64,000 bases of DNA, from contig OX467087.1 in the NCBI GenBank assembly GCA_950106755.1, positions 18,480,047 to 18,544,046 of the forward strand. The letters run 5' to 3'. The translations under genes were made by a program, and so were the position numbers. The stretch comes from Climacium dendroides. Lineage: Eukaryota > Streptophyta > Bryopsida > Hypnales > Climaciaceae. Numbering within the stretch: the first letter of the stretch is position 1; the number at the start of each line of letters is the position of its first letter. Under the pieces are notes generated by a model that was not told the DNA's origin, made no database searches, and was given only the letters and a program-made list of their open reading frames with translations. This document shows, piece after piece, positions 10,301 to 21,628 of the stretch.

Positions 10301-11437
10301 TCATGATATTTATTTTACTTTGGTGGAGTGCTCAACAGGCTTCATACTCCGTAGTATGTGCATGCGTTGTCATGCTGCGACTAGACACTGAAGATCAATG
10401 GCGCGATCGAGAGGATCATTTTCAACAGAAGGGTCTCACCCGGTGGCAAGAAGCTATAGTATGCATATTGAGTATGAGTTTTTTGGGATTTTTAATTGGT
10501 TTGTGCTACAGGACTGGCGCTCCGGTAGCCTATGGTATAGCGTTGATGGCGATGGTGGGATTGCTGACGATTCCTCTGCTCACTCGCCAGGTTTGTGGTC
10601 CTCACCATTTTGTGGGTGTCAATAAGTTTGCAAAGGTTCGCATATGCCTAAATTCTGTTCTTTCTTTGAGATATTTTTGGTGCTCTTTCTTGACAATATT
10701 GTTGTTTCTCGTGATCATGCAGGAGTATAGGCGGCCACCTGGTTTTGCATGCCCTTGGGTTCCTCTATTACCAGTGCTGAGCATTGCATTTAACATGTTT
10801 CTTTTTGCTCAGGTGATCTCTGATTCTTATCATTCTATCTTTTAATTTGACTATCGCAAGCCCTCCTTAACCCCGAGACGCTCCGAAGTCCGTATTCTGA
10901 TGATGAACAGAGTGCTGCAGGGCAATGTTTTGTCTAAATGTCTTCTCTTTCATCCAAAGTGATGCTCGAGTCTTTAAAAGTCAACCTGCCTGTATGACCA
11001 ATGTGATGAATTTAAGATGATTTTACATAGATACGAGTACGTTTATGCAAGAATCAACAAAAGGATTCAGGATTTAAAGGGTCAATTGGTATGTGCTATG
11101 TTGGGTGTCTTGTGTCCACTTGTACTGGTGTTATATGGTTGCAATACGAGGTGTTTCTGGCGAAAAGGAGTTAAATTTACGTCACAGTTGATTTTGTGTA
11201 CGTATATTCCTTATTACTTACATGAAGACAAGCAACTAATAATCCTGTACGTGTTTTTGGCAGCTGCACTGGGAAGCCTGGGTAAGGTTTGGCGTTGTCA
11301 CAGTAATAGCCACATTTGTCTACGGAGTTTATGGCCAGTACAACGCTGTCGCCGACACATCAAGTAGTGAACACTCACCCTTGTCTTACAAATCTCCCTT
11401 TGTGGATTCAGATACCTCATTTGAGAACCCGGCATAG
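7343..11437 (+). CDS. CAT9-like: Cationic amino acid transporter, CAT9-like
   Basis: Predicted APC-superfamily permease of 584 residues that moves amino acids across a membrane. Plant CAT proteins act at the plasma membrane, tonoplast or Golgi; the location here is not shown. Nine exons join in frame with GT-AG borders: 7343-7592, 7953-8185, 8739-8915, 9111-9287, 9469-9693, 9900-10076, 10339-10590, 10723-10812, 11264-11437. The N-terminus leads into LGIGASIGAGIFVITGTVAH (first transmembrane helix). Family blocks follow in order: NALSYAELSSRFPALVGGAY, LMLDYHIGAASISRSLASY, FFAYVGFDAVANSAEESKNP, GLTTTVLVGLYVQSRLYLGL and LFNVSHLSHILSVG. About 14 hydrophobic segments are visible, and length and ending suit CAT9. 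The start is the first ATG in frame. Two small transposons lie upstream. The assignment to CAT9 rather than other CATs rests on remembered sequence. Confidence 0.93.
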
Positions 11438-12919
11438 GTTCGTAGAACGTTGTACTGAAGCATCCAGAGTGGGATGGGTGTAGGTGGATTTATGTATATC
11501 TAATTTACTTTATTGCTTGTGGAGCGTATTTAAATGTACGTTCCTGTGCAGAATATCGGTAGGGCGCTGAAGTTTCCAATTCTGTAAATAGTGAAATGAA
11601 AATTGGACACAGCATTCTTAAGCTTCCAAAGGTATATGGCACCTACGTTGGCGCCTGGCTAGGACCATTGTTCACTGCTGATTGTGTTTTAGAGGACAAT
11701 GATATGGACAGTCGCTTGGTAGATGAGTTTTGTGCTGATAATGTCTTTCGTCAATCATGTGAAATGTTTGGCCGGATTTACTAGACTCCTGTAATGTATG
11801 CCACTCATTCTTTACAAGTTCGAAGGCCGAAGGCCTGTATTAAATCATGTTCTCAATTTCAGAGTTTCTTTATATACTTACACCGAAAACTGTAATTTGT
11901 ACAGTCATAATATTTGGTGTATCCTTATGACGGGTTTGTATTAATTACGAAGTATTTCTTTATTTCTTTACTGAGACAATTGCATGACACGTGGAGCGTT
12001 GCTGTAAAGCAGGGGTTCAAGGCATTAATAGTAAACTTTATTTGTGCCATAATTCAGTTGAACCTGTTTTCGCCATCATTTAATATTTGTCCAAAATTCA
12101 AAACTTTAACCCTTAAACATACAGGATTGACAATTTGCGAAAAATCATCATAATGTACTATTTTGGAGTTGATACACAAATAAAAATTGTAATTTTGAGT
12201 TCTAGGTTCAATTTGGATGGTTAGATTCACCAATGCTATCACCAATATTTTTTTATAAATTCTGAAACGGAAATTTCAAAATTTCTTCAGAATTCAATTA
12301 CAAGTGATATATAATCATTTTTTGAGTAAAATTTGTTGGAATTAAGATAGGTTGGTTGATTGTTTTTGTTTTGTTTGTTTATTGTGTTTATTTCATTGAG
12401 ATCTCTTGGATTGTGCATCATTCAATCGCATGCTTGATATTGTTGTAAAGTCCTTGGTAAGGAGGGATGCATGGGCTTTGTTTCATAACGTTTAGACTCA
12501 CGGTTGAAAAGATATTGAATTTTGAAGTTTTTGTGGATTAGAGAATTAGACTAAAATGATTTTTACTTTTATTTTCACTATAGCAATGGCACAGGAATGA
12601 ATTTGAAATGAGGTTCATTTGATATGGTGATTTTTTGAAATTTTTGTATTCTTTGAATCTATGACCTCATTTTTGTAAATCTAGTTTTGAACTAGAGTCA
12701 ATGAAATTTTGGCTTGGTCAATCAATTGATATAATTCTATATTTGTAGTTTTAGAAAAATATGCACTTTAGTAATACTAAATCCAACAATTAGATAGGAC
12801 AAGAAATTGATATAGAATCTCTAGAAATTAGAATGACTTTCATCCAAGTAATAATGAGACAAAAATGTGAGTTGAAATTTGTTCATTGTTGAGAAAATGG
12901 ACACCAACTCACTAAGAGG
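11438..12919. other. CAT9-like 3' flank, then AT-rich DNA
   Basis: The first ~450 bp after the stop codon has transcript-like composition and probably holds the 3' untranslated region. From about 12000 onward I see only AT-rich sequence with no reading frame or repeat that I could match. Confidence 0.4.
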
Positions 12920-13215
12920 TTAAGGTAGCACCATCTATAACCATTAATTTAAGGTTGATGTCTATTAATACACATCCAACAAATTATTGGACCTTATTAG
13001 CAAGAATTTTTTTTTTATTATTGTGCACTTTCAAATGTATTATTTGGACAACATGAGAATAAGTTGTGAATTTTTAAATAGCCAACTATACATGCACCTA
13101 ATACCAACACTAAGGTTTGATATTTAGATGTAATACATCCTTGTAATCACATCTATTCACTTTCCAAGATTTTTGAAGATTTTAGAGGTGATGGTTATGG
13201 ATGTTGCTACCTTGA
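12920..13215. mobile_element. 296 bp TIR element (AAGGTAGC ends)
   Basis: The left end TTAAGGTAGCACCATCTATA and the complement of the right end TCAAGGTAGCAACATCCATA differ at only a few positions, and both continue ACCAT. The interior is non-coding. Its ends resemble those of the element at 6773-7049 (AAGGTA). It is followed within 10 bp by another element. Confidence 0.65.
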
Positions 13216-13224
13216 TACTTCTTG

Positions 13225-13435
13225 TTAACCCTTAAACGATAAGCCGGTCATTGTGGATATCATCTGTTTGGATACTGTATAAATTGTTGTCTCCCAATTG
13301 GGAGACAAGCTACTATAGAAGACGTTCCCTTTTTCTACAAAATTTGGAGGATGAATAGTTGCACTTGTGTCCTACATGGAGAGTTTTTTTGTTATTCATC
13401 GGTCAGAAAACATCCTCAACATCATTTAAGGATTA
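13225..13435 (+). mobile_element. TTAACCC-ended MITE, copy 2
   Basis: A ~211 bp unit from TTAACCCTTAAACG to ATTTAAGGATTAA. It contains gaggatgaatagttgca and gttattcatcggtcag, which match the element at 4007-4232 on the opposite strand. An internal short palindrome (gtctcccaattgggagac) is specific to this copy. Confidence 0.65.
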
Positions 13436-13523
13436 AAAACAACATATTGTACTTGTATCAAAGGATATAGACTTCTTGAATGAGGTTTCAAATACAATAA
13501 CACTAGCAAATATTATCGTATTT

Positions 13524-13887
13524 TACTAGTAGCTTAGGCACTCAAGTGCCTAATATTTAATTAAGGTTCAAAAATAAGGTTAGGCAAAATTAAAATTTAA
13601 TTATACAATTTAGGCATCAATTCAAAATTTAGCAAAGTATAGGCATTTGGATATGTTTAGATACTCTATTTAATGGTTTCATAAAGGATAAGAGGTTATT
13701 TATTCATAAAATGTATACAATATTGAAACAATATTGTTATAAATGGCCAACGCATGTCTCTAAAGAAGGATTTTGTGATTCTTTTTTAAACAATTGCAAT
13801 TTCCAAATATTAGGCAAGACAGGGAGATAATTTCTTAAAAAATTAGGTAAGAATTATTATGATTATTTTTTGTTGAAACTGCTAGTA
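13524..13887 (+). mobile_element. TACTAGTAG-ended TIR element, copy 1
   Basis: A ~364 bp unit starting TACTAGTAGCTTAGGCA and ending CTGCTAGTA. It matches the reverse complement of 62354-62718 along its length (aatattaggcaagac, aaatttagcaaag, agaggttattt). No coding capacity. The left and right ends form a short imperfect inverted repeat. Confidence 0.65.
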
Positions 13888-13913
13888 AGGTACATTATAT
13901 ACCATTTGATATA

Positions 13914-14046
13914 ATTATCATTATTAGCATTCACTACAATAGTAATATTATGTACCTTTACTATTACCTACTCTATATTATATAATGCTATCATAGCAAA
14001 GGATATATTATATTGATATTGTAGTGAATACTAATAATGATCAAAT
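13914..14046. mobile_element. Foldback element
   Basis: Inverted arms share TTCACTACAATA and atcattattag on one side and their complements on the other, with a small gap in one arm. The total is ~133 bp with no coding frame. It lies 26 bp after the TACTAGTAG element. Confidence 0.55.
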
Positions 14047-14473
14047 TTGCAAGCAATGTTACTCAGTCAATTTTCTACTTCTTAATATTTTCCAGCTGGT
14101 AATATCGCCTTAGTTGTTCTTTGGTTGGTCTTAATTGGTATTTTTTTCTATGTAACTAAAACCAATTTATATTTTTGAAGGACTATAGTACATAATTTTT
14201 GTTTTTATTCATCTCAAGCTTTATAATTTTATAACATGGACTTATATTGGTACATCAACTATATTTTAGATGAGCTTTTGATTTTGTATCAATAAATAAT
14301 TAGGATCAATCAATTTCTTTTAGCAAATTTATGAGTTTAAATGATCTTGTTAAAAAAATCTTTTTTCTAATTTTGGTTGTAATTAGGTTGAAAATTCTAT
14401 GAAATAAATAATAATTCTAATGAAAAAGTGTAATTGATACTTTTGTGTAATTATACAAAGGATCAACTTGATT

Positions 14474-15049
14474 TTAACCCCTTAATCCCTAAAGTCCCAG
14501 GGCCATTTTTTTTGTCAAAAATCACTCAGATGCTACATTCACCTACTAAATTAAGAAAAAAAATTTAGAATCTAACTATAGGATCTTGCTCTATACTTTT
14601 CTTAGACAATGTGGTCAACATTTTGTGATTTTTGACCATATAGATTGAAAGATATTAGCATTCAAAGTGAAAGAAAAAACTTTTTTGAAAAAGTTGCTAT
14701 GATTGCCCATAAAACAAGAAGCTTTTTAACTTTAACATCACTAATACAAATGGAATGAATCAAATCTCTCCATTTAAACAAAAACATGATCTACAAGAGA
14801 AAAGGATATTATTTTATTTCATTTTTTTGTGGATTTTTTTTGTTGTGCAGTCTCCCCCATTTTGAGGTTATTGTGGCATAACTTTTGCTTTTAGGCATTG
14901 ATTTAAATAAGAATTATATTCCCAAAAAGCTAATAAGTTTTTCCATTTTACAAAAAAGTTTCAAAAAAATTCAATAAAAATTGAGATCATACAAACCTAT
15001 TTGAAATCCATTTTGTCCCTGATAGGGACAATACAACGTTAGGGGTTAA
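14474..15049. mobile_element. ~576 bp TTAACCCC element, copy 1
   Basis: It begins TTAACCCCTTAATCCCTAAA and ends in ggggttaa. It aligns along its full length, same orientation, with 25799-26381 (shared blocks agtctcccccattttgaggt, gaaagatattag, ttgagatcata). No reading frame survives in either copy. The terminal sequence resembles the shorter TTAACCC elements, so these may be one superfamily. Confidence 0.7.
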
Positions 15050-15515
15050 AAAGTAGATATTCAAATTTTGAACAATGGTTGCAAATAAACAAATCCCAAG
15101 CACATAAAATGTGTTTTTTCATTCATTTTTTGGAAGATTCTAATGTTAATTCTTTAATATTTGTACAATATAGATTTTGAAGACTTTGCTTTACAAATAT
15201 TCTATGATTTGAAAAGGTATGGTAGCTCTAACTTCAAAAACTAAACTTTTTTCAATTTAAGAAATGACCCTCCAAAAATGACTTGAATAAATAAGTAAAA
15301 TAAAAATCTTCAAAAATCACTAAGATTGGAACTTAACATTTTCAATTTAAAAGACAAAAAATTCTTGTAAAAATCACAAATATTTAGTCTATGATCAATT
15401 TTAGAAGGAATTTTTTATTTATTGAAAATATTGGTTAATGCAATAATTGATTTCACCATATTGTTTAATACTCATCATTAAATTATTATTCTAACTTCTA
15501 AGTTGTAATTTATAA
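15050..15515 (-). repeat. Dispersed repeat D, copy 2
   Basis: Reverse-complement counterpart of 3465-4006. Shared words include ttcaaaaatcactaagatt and agaaggaatttttta. It directly abuts the TTAACCCC element at 14474-15049, as the first copy abuts a TTAACCC element. Confidence 0.5.
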
Positions 15516-16551
15516 TACATCTTTACAATTTTGAACATTTGAATTCTCTTTTGGTCTTTAAGGGATTTAGCTTTGAGATTGTAAATTTTGAAAATGGGAT
15601 ACAAAACCATTATACTAGAGTAGTGCATTGAAAAATGTGCATTAGTTGGAAGACAACACTGAAAAATGATCCTAAGGAAGGTAAGAGCAATAGTCAAGGT
15701 TATCATTTTTTGCCATTTAAAAAAATAAAATAAAATATTTAAAAAAATATCTTCTATTTTTTAATAGAAGATATTCCTAAAAAATCTAAAATGGCATTAC
15801 AACATTGGGATGATAAATTATTTTTCATGTACAATTTTATGTACCTATGGATATAAAGAACTTTACAAATTTAGAAAAGATTGAGAATGAAATCTCTAAA
15901 ATATATATGAATTAAAATTAATGAATTCAAAACATTATTTGAATAGATTATAAGTTTTCTACCATCAATTCAATAGGTAAATATTTAATCATTTCTAATT
16001 GTTAAAAATTCAACAAACCAAAGTCATAAATAAAAAAGAAACTAGTATTAGAAAGTTGATACAATTGTGAAAAAAAATTAAAAAATTAAGAAGAGTAATA
16101 GCATGTTCAACCATATAATAATACATGATGTAACATGTATTTTATATAGATATACACTTTAGAAGAGTTCTCAAACCTTTGCCACATGATATCTTTATTA
16201 AATGAGACCCTACACTATTAACCCCTAAAGGTTTTTGGAATGGAAGTAATGAAACTAGTGAAATTAGAGGTAACTGTAGTATGAGGAAAATTTGACAATT
16301 TTTTAAACATTTTCAACCAAAAGATCTTAAAATTACCTTCATTAGTCATTCACTTACCAAATTTTAGATCCAAATTCTAAGGGGTTTTCAAGATCAAGGC
16401 AATCAAAGTTGACAATTATAATTTTTGCCCCCCTCCAAAATTCATGCAACTTCCATTAGAGAGGGTATACATCCATAAAGAATCTTTTGAAACAATTGTG
16501 CTCTTTGAATTGTGATTTTAGTATAAGTTAGGTACATCTTCCAAAATTTCT
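15516..16551. other. AT-rich intergenic, nothing recognised
   Basis: No gene, RNA or matched repeat found. A TTAACCCCTAAAGG word near 16219 resembles the ends of the TTAACCC elements, but I could not find a partner end. Confidence 0.4.
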
Positions 16552-18268
16552 TGACTATAGATAAGTTAGTAAAAATTATTACGGTCTATGATAAAAATGT
16601 TGACCATATGTGAAAAATTTAGGGGAAAGACAACCACATGGCATGCTTTGTAAAAAAAGAGAAATGGATAGATGTGTACCATGGATGAAAAGAAATGGTC
16701 TTTATAGGTGGTAGAAAGTGAAACAATCCCTATAAGATATGTAAAGCAAGAATTGTCTTCAATGTAAAATATTCAAAACAACATGATCTAGATGTTTGAA
16801 ACAACATCCAAATGTCTGATGGCTAAATTCCCAAATTCTAGTTATCTCATATCTTTTGTCTCACTATGGATAGAGAATGGATATAAATGTGACCTCTCTA
16901 CCTTTCATTTTCACTAACCTTCAATGAAACAACTCCTTCACTTTGCCATCAAAAGTTCTCTTGATGGTAGATGGTAAATTTTTTTTAATTCTTATTGAAT
17001 TCAATAATTTTGCTTGTTCATTTTTAAATTTTTTTTAAATAGTTATTTTTGATCTTACCTTGGGTAGGATATGCACTAATTGATGTCTTAAAAAACGTCT
17101 AAGTTGATGTCTCTAAAACCTTAAATCAAAGCCAATTGACATGTCAAAAATTTGTGAGGTTTAAGTCACAATTCACATCACTCATCGGATGGATGAAAAA
17201 GTATTTCACGTTACACTATCCACCCATGTCATGCTTATGTGGCAATGACTTGTTTGACATGTGGCACATTTTGAAGAGCTTCAAACACTTCTTTTTTGTG
17301 ACATTAGAAAAAAAACGCCCTAAAATCTTACATGTTTCTTGTGATATTTGTACATTTTTTGCCTATCAATTATAACAAATTTTAGAAGACACTAGCAGTT
17401 GGCGCTTGCTATGCTAAGCATTCACCATTAGAATTTCATTAGAATTTTTATGTATTAGATAGAATGCAAAGTAAGAATTTCAATAAATCTTCATATAAAA
17501 ATTACTAAAATCTTCATATAATTTTTTTAATAAATAAACATATACTAAAATAAACAATAGAAATTTAATGAATGATGAATGAAATACATGCAATGATGAA
17601 TATGGTAAAAGATACACATATAAATCTCAAAAGCTTCTTGAACAATTTAATTGTTGTGAAATCCAAAATTGGTTCAATCTAATAAATTTCTCAAATCATT
17701 TGGTAGTAGCAATAGAAAATTGAAATCAGAAGCTCAAAGCTCACAAAAGCACAAAATTATAGAAATGCAAAAGAAGTATAAAGCCAAGAAAAGCAATGGA
17801 ATTGCTACCTTTGTAATATCACCATATTGATCTTCTTTAATATCACCTCAATTGCAACGACTATATTATTTTTATAACATCACACTTTGTAAAAAGTGAT
17901 ATTACAAGGTGATTGTGAACTGCTACTCTATTTCAGTAATATCACATTGTGTGAAAATATGATTTCTTTGTATGCATGATTGAAAATATTTTTATAAAAT
18001 AATTAAAATAATTATTTTCAAGACTTATCGAAATCATTATCATGCATTCTATTCAAATATATCAAATTTTTATTAATATGTAATAGAATGAATGCATAAC
18101 ATAGCAAGCACGAGCCCCTAGTATTAATGGTAGCATTTGTAATATTACACAGGGACTTATGATTTTAGTAGTATAAATAATTGTTGTTGACATTGACCTA
18201 TCACACTAAGCATATTCTCACATTTTTTGAAACATCTAAAAAACCCTATTTTCTTATAGTGCCAATAG
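16552..18268 (+). repeat. Repeat B, copy 1 (interrupted by a transposon)
   Basis: This matches 41440-42452 along its whole length outside the insertion. Shared blocks include gtaaaaattattacggtcta, catggcatgctttg, gtgacctctc and cattttttgcctatcaatt. A 784 bp ACTAG-ended element sits between the blocks ...agaagac and attgttgttgac. Short frames in the two copies end in a similar peptide (KILHxSCDxCTFFAYQL), but the upstream frames do not agree, so coding origin is unproven. Confidence 0.65.
17391..18174 (+). mobile_element. ACTAG-ended element, copy 2 (nested)
   Basis: It starts ACTAGCAGTTGGCGCTTGCT and ends TTTTAGTAGTAT, matching the copies at 5500 and 31822. It lies inside repeat B, and the uninterrupted copy at 42345-42385 serves as a proxy empty site. 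No matching target duplication is seen beyond 1-2 bp. No coding capacity. Confidence 0.75.
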
Positions 18269-18399
18269 AAAGCTCTATTGGCACAATTTCTACAATCTCC
18301 CCACTTGCATTTGCATTGTTTGACTTGTATATTGCTTTATAGAATGGGAGCAATAGAGCATGGCTAGAGTCGATTCTACTAAGCAATGAGGAACCATCA

Positions 18400-18880
18400 A
18401 TGCAATTTTGTGTCACACCTCACTATTTTTGCCCTCTACAATTTTGCTTCCTTGGACCTTGGTCTTCAGTGCTCGGATTCTATTAAAGTCCCAACGCTCC
18501 TCATTGTTGTCTTGTTGCTCTCCGTTGTCAAATTATTGTTGATCCATTGCTCCTTGCTACTATCCTGATTATCCTCGTAATTGATTCGCTTCTCCTCAAT
18601 GTTGTTTCGATGCTTCTTCTTGCTTTGTTGGTTATCATCCCCGCTATGTCAAAACTATCGACCATTGTTGTTGGGCATCTCCTCACTACCAAATCTCAAT
18701 GTGCTAACTTTGTTGCCCCCATTCTTGTCTTGTACCTCAATACTCTTCATGCCTTTGGTCCTTACTAATTCTCTGCCTTTAGGTTCAATTATGGCCCCTT
18801 GTATTTTTGTTTTAGTGATTAGTATGTTTCCCCCTTCGCGATTTTGTCCTCTAATTTGAGACTATGAAGTCTTGTATTGC
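18400..18880 (-). pseudogene. Decayed hydrophilic ORF
   Basis: Higher GC than the surroundings. The minus strand reads as charged, protein-like sequence (GQNREGGNILITKTKIQGAI in one block, HRNNIEEKRINYEDNQDSSK in another), broken by stops near the middle. The antisense plus-strand frames are leucine/valine-rich, as expected of a shadow. It could be a fragment of a retrotransposon gag or of a host gene; no family is recognised. Confidence 0.3.
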
Positions 18881-20437
18881 ACACAATCATCTTTAAGGGT
18901 GAACATGAAGAATGACTAATCTATGAGCTTGACATGGAATATGCACTTTACATAGAACTAGTTGTCACATGCCCTTCTTGATGTGATTATTTTGTATTAT
19001 ATTTCATTGTTAGGGTGAATTCAAGACAATCATAGACTAGATTTGAAGTAGAATTGACATTTTGAATCTTTATAGTGTAAATTATGAAGTTGTGGGCTAA
19101 TATCTTTTAGGTAAGGTGTTGATGGCTTTTAATTATTGATTTTATACCTAGAATGCCACCATGTAGTCAATGCATCAGATTTGAAGAATGGCAAGAACTA
19201 CTAAAATCTTGAAATAGAAAGCAATGTATCAAAGATGTAATGGCAATTGAAGAAGCTAGTCATTGACTACCACTTTACATACATGTAGCACTTTAGAAAG
19301 CCATAGATGGATTTTATGAAGCAAAACATAATATATATTTTTTCTTATCCCTTCATTATTTGCATTTTGAATGAGGGAGCTACCTCAACTTCCACAACAT
19401 CTTTAGAAGGGAGGTAGTGCTAAAAATGTCAGTTGAATGTTTCCAAGGTTCTAGTTCAACAACCAGCCTTACTACTTCCAATATCAAGAACTATGTTTGC
19501 ATGAACCAATAAGAGCTTAGCAGGGATAGGTGTTAGTGCTTAACAAATTGCCATCCCTTACCCAGTCCTTTGCCTAAATTGTTGTGGGCACTTTCACCAA
19601 ATTTTTTCCATAGTATAAAAATTGGTGCCTGATCTGCCCTCCCTAAGAAAGAAGTAACCTTTTTGTATTATAATATTTTTTTCATTAACCTTCAATAGTT
19701 AAAAATTAATGTCCCTAATAGATACTCCTAGATCCCACCTCAAAAAAATTTCAGCCCCAGAAATCTCCCAAATTGAAAAATATGTTTTATCCAAAAAATC
19801 TGTGATTCCAACACTTGAAGCTTTAGGGGTTAATGATAGTATAAAGCTATATAAAATTGAGTATGGGAGCCAAATGCTTTTGGTTTTTGCCAAACTAAAG
19901 AAAGTCAAATGCTTTGAAAGAAAGTTAGTGGAGGGCCTTAGATTTTATAAGAATTTTATAAAAAAAACATTTGGCCACTTCCAACAAAATTAAACTACTT
20001 CAAGATCTTAGGTAAGTGTGCATTGATTGTACCTTTAGGTGACTTTTTGAATATATTACGAGTCTATTTCAAACATCCAAGTAGCTCTTCAAATCCATGT
20101 ATGCAACTTAGCATAATTGATAACTTTTATATTTCTTTGTGTCTTATGGTAATCAAAATTTCTTTGAAGAAACTTCAAGACATAATCATACTATACATTG
20201 GATTCAAACAATATCTCAACTTCATTGAATATTTCTATAGAACTACCCAAAAGGTCAAGTATAATAGAGAAACTATGTTGTGGTTATGTACAATGAATGA
20301 CATTTATGTGCATAATGTCCTTGATATTGTTTCCGTACTTTGAGCAAGCCATGCATGCTTATCCTATAGCACAAATCTAAGCATCTATGATGACAAATGA
20401 CTAGTGTTGCAAGACAAGTTGAGGTGAACTACCCACT
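18881..20437. other. AT-rich region with unassigned short frames
   Basis: Plus-strand frames of 94 codons (19709-19993, MSLIDTPRSHLKKISAPEIS...) and ~106 codons (20023-20343) occur here. They are a little more protein-like than chance, but neither shows a known motif, a splice context or a repeat partner. They may be decayed transposon sequence. Confidence 0.25.
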
Positions 20438-20633
20438 ACAAGAGAAAGGGGTGTTTTAAGTATAATCCTAGCGGTATAGTTCTAATAGTAATGACCGTTT
20501 TAGGAAATTTTTAGTAAAATTTTAATAGAAATACATATATTTTCAGTAAAATTTTACTAAAAATCTTTTATAAAGGTCATTATTGGTAGGATTATACTCC
20601 TAGGACTATACTTAAAACATCCCTTTCTCTTGT
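20438..20633. mobile_element. 196 bp foldback MITE
   Basis: The left end ACAAGAGAAAGGGGTGTTTT continues AAGTATAATCCTA, and the right end is its near-complement. The inversion extends inward (atagtaatgacc / ggtcattattgg, then agtaaaatttta). The whole element can fold on itself. No coding capacity. Confidence 0.8.
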
Positions 20634-21628
20634 AATGACCCTATAAAAAATGAGATCTAGAATAGTAATTTAAAAAAAGTAGAGTTATCATTTTATAAAT
20701 TTCACATTATAGGCTTTTCACCACTGCAAAGCTAAATGAGTGCATAACATGAAATTCACAAAAAAATATAATTCATTTCATTTTAAGATTGTTGTTGATT
20801 TTCAAAACCATTTTTTTTAATTCTATCTTTTACAAAATAGTTAATTTTTTGCAAATTCCATATAAATTAATTTGAAGAAGAAAAAAAGCCTTGCAGAGTA
20901 TTTACCTTGCTTCTCTATAGTTTGATCCATAAATGATTAAGAACTATTTTGAGCTTCTTTGATTTTAAAAAAAAATTAAATAAAAAGTACATAATTTTCA
21001 TCAAATTTTTAAAAATTATAATTGTGCAATCTTAAATTAGACATTTTTTGAATCACATTACAAGAAAAAGAAAAATTTAAAATATCATGTGTGGATTGAA
21101 AGATTATAATGTTTAATTAAAGGGGGGATAAAAATTTGAAAGTGATTTGAAGTTATGCTCCAATTGGAAAAAGAAAATGGCTAAAAGTGCCCGTGGAAAT
21201 CTGGAACCTCATTCACACTACCACATCCTGGGAGTCGTCTCTCCCAAATGAAGCTCTGGCGCACGCGCCCCCGCACAAAACACCGACGGAGCTTCTTCCC
21301 AAAGGCAACGCTTCCAGCCTCCATGCTCAAATCTCGCAGACACCACACTCGTCCTTCTAGAGTCGCCCTAAGGCAACATCTCAACCGCCTCACACCTCTC
21401 CTTGCTTCTCCGCAGAACGCGAAAAAAATTCTTTCAAAGCGAAAGAGATTTCGAAGTTTGAGTTCCATATCCCCGTGTTAGGGTTTCGCATTCGCGGTGT
21501 GGCCACTCTCGTAACTCTCTTAGTTTGTTCCCAATCCACCTCGCGATTTCTCTTCTAGTCTCAATTGCCCGGAGTGGAACGCCTAAGACGAGACGTCGAA
21601 CGGGGTTTTAAGTTTTAGTTGCGTCCCG
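20634..21628. other. AT-rich spacer, then RSRC2-like leader
   Basis: The sequence is AT-rich up to ~21180, then changes sharply to GC-rich sequence that probably holds the promoter and 5' untranslated region of the downstream gene. Short frames in the leader on both strands have no recognisable product. Confidence 0.4.

Noticed and set aside
16219..16400. Another TTAACCC element
   Set aside because: One TTAACCCCTAAAGG end is visible, but no convincing opposite end was found within the expected distance.
17136..17375. 79-codon frame shared in part with 42107-42346
   Set aside because: The two copies agree only in the last ~18 residues and use different frames earlier, so shared DNA repeat explains the similarity better than a protein.
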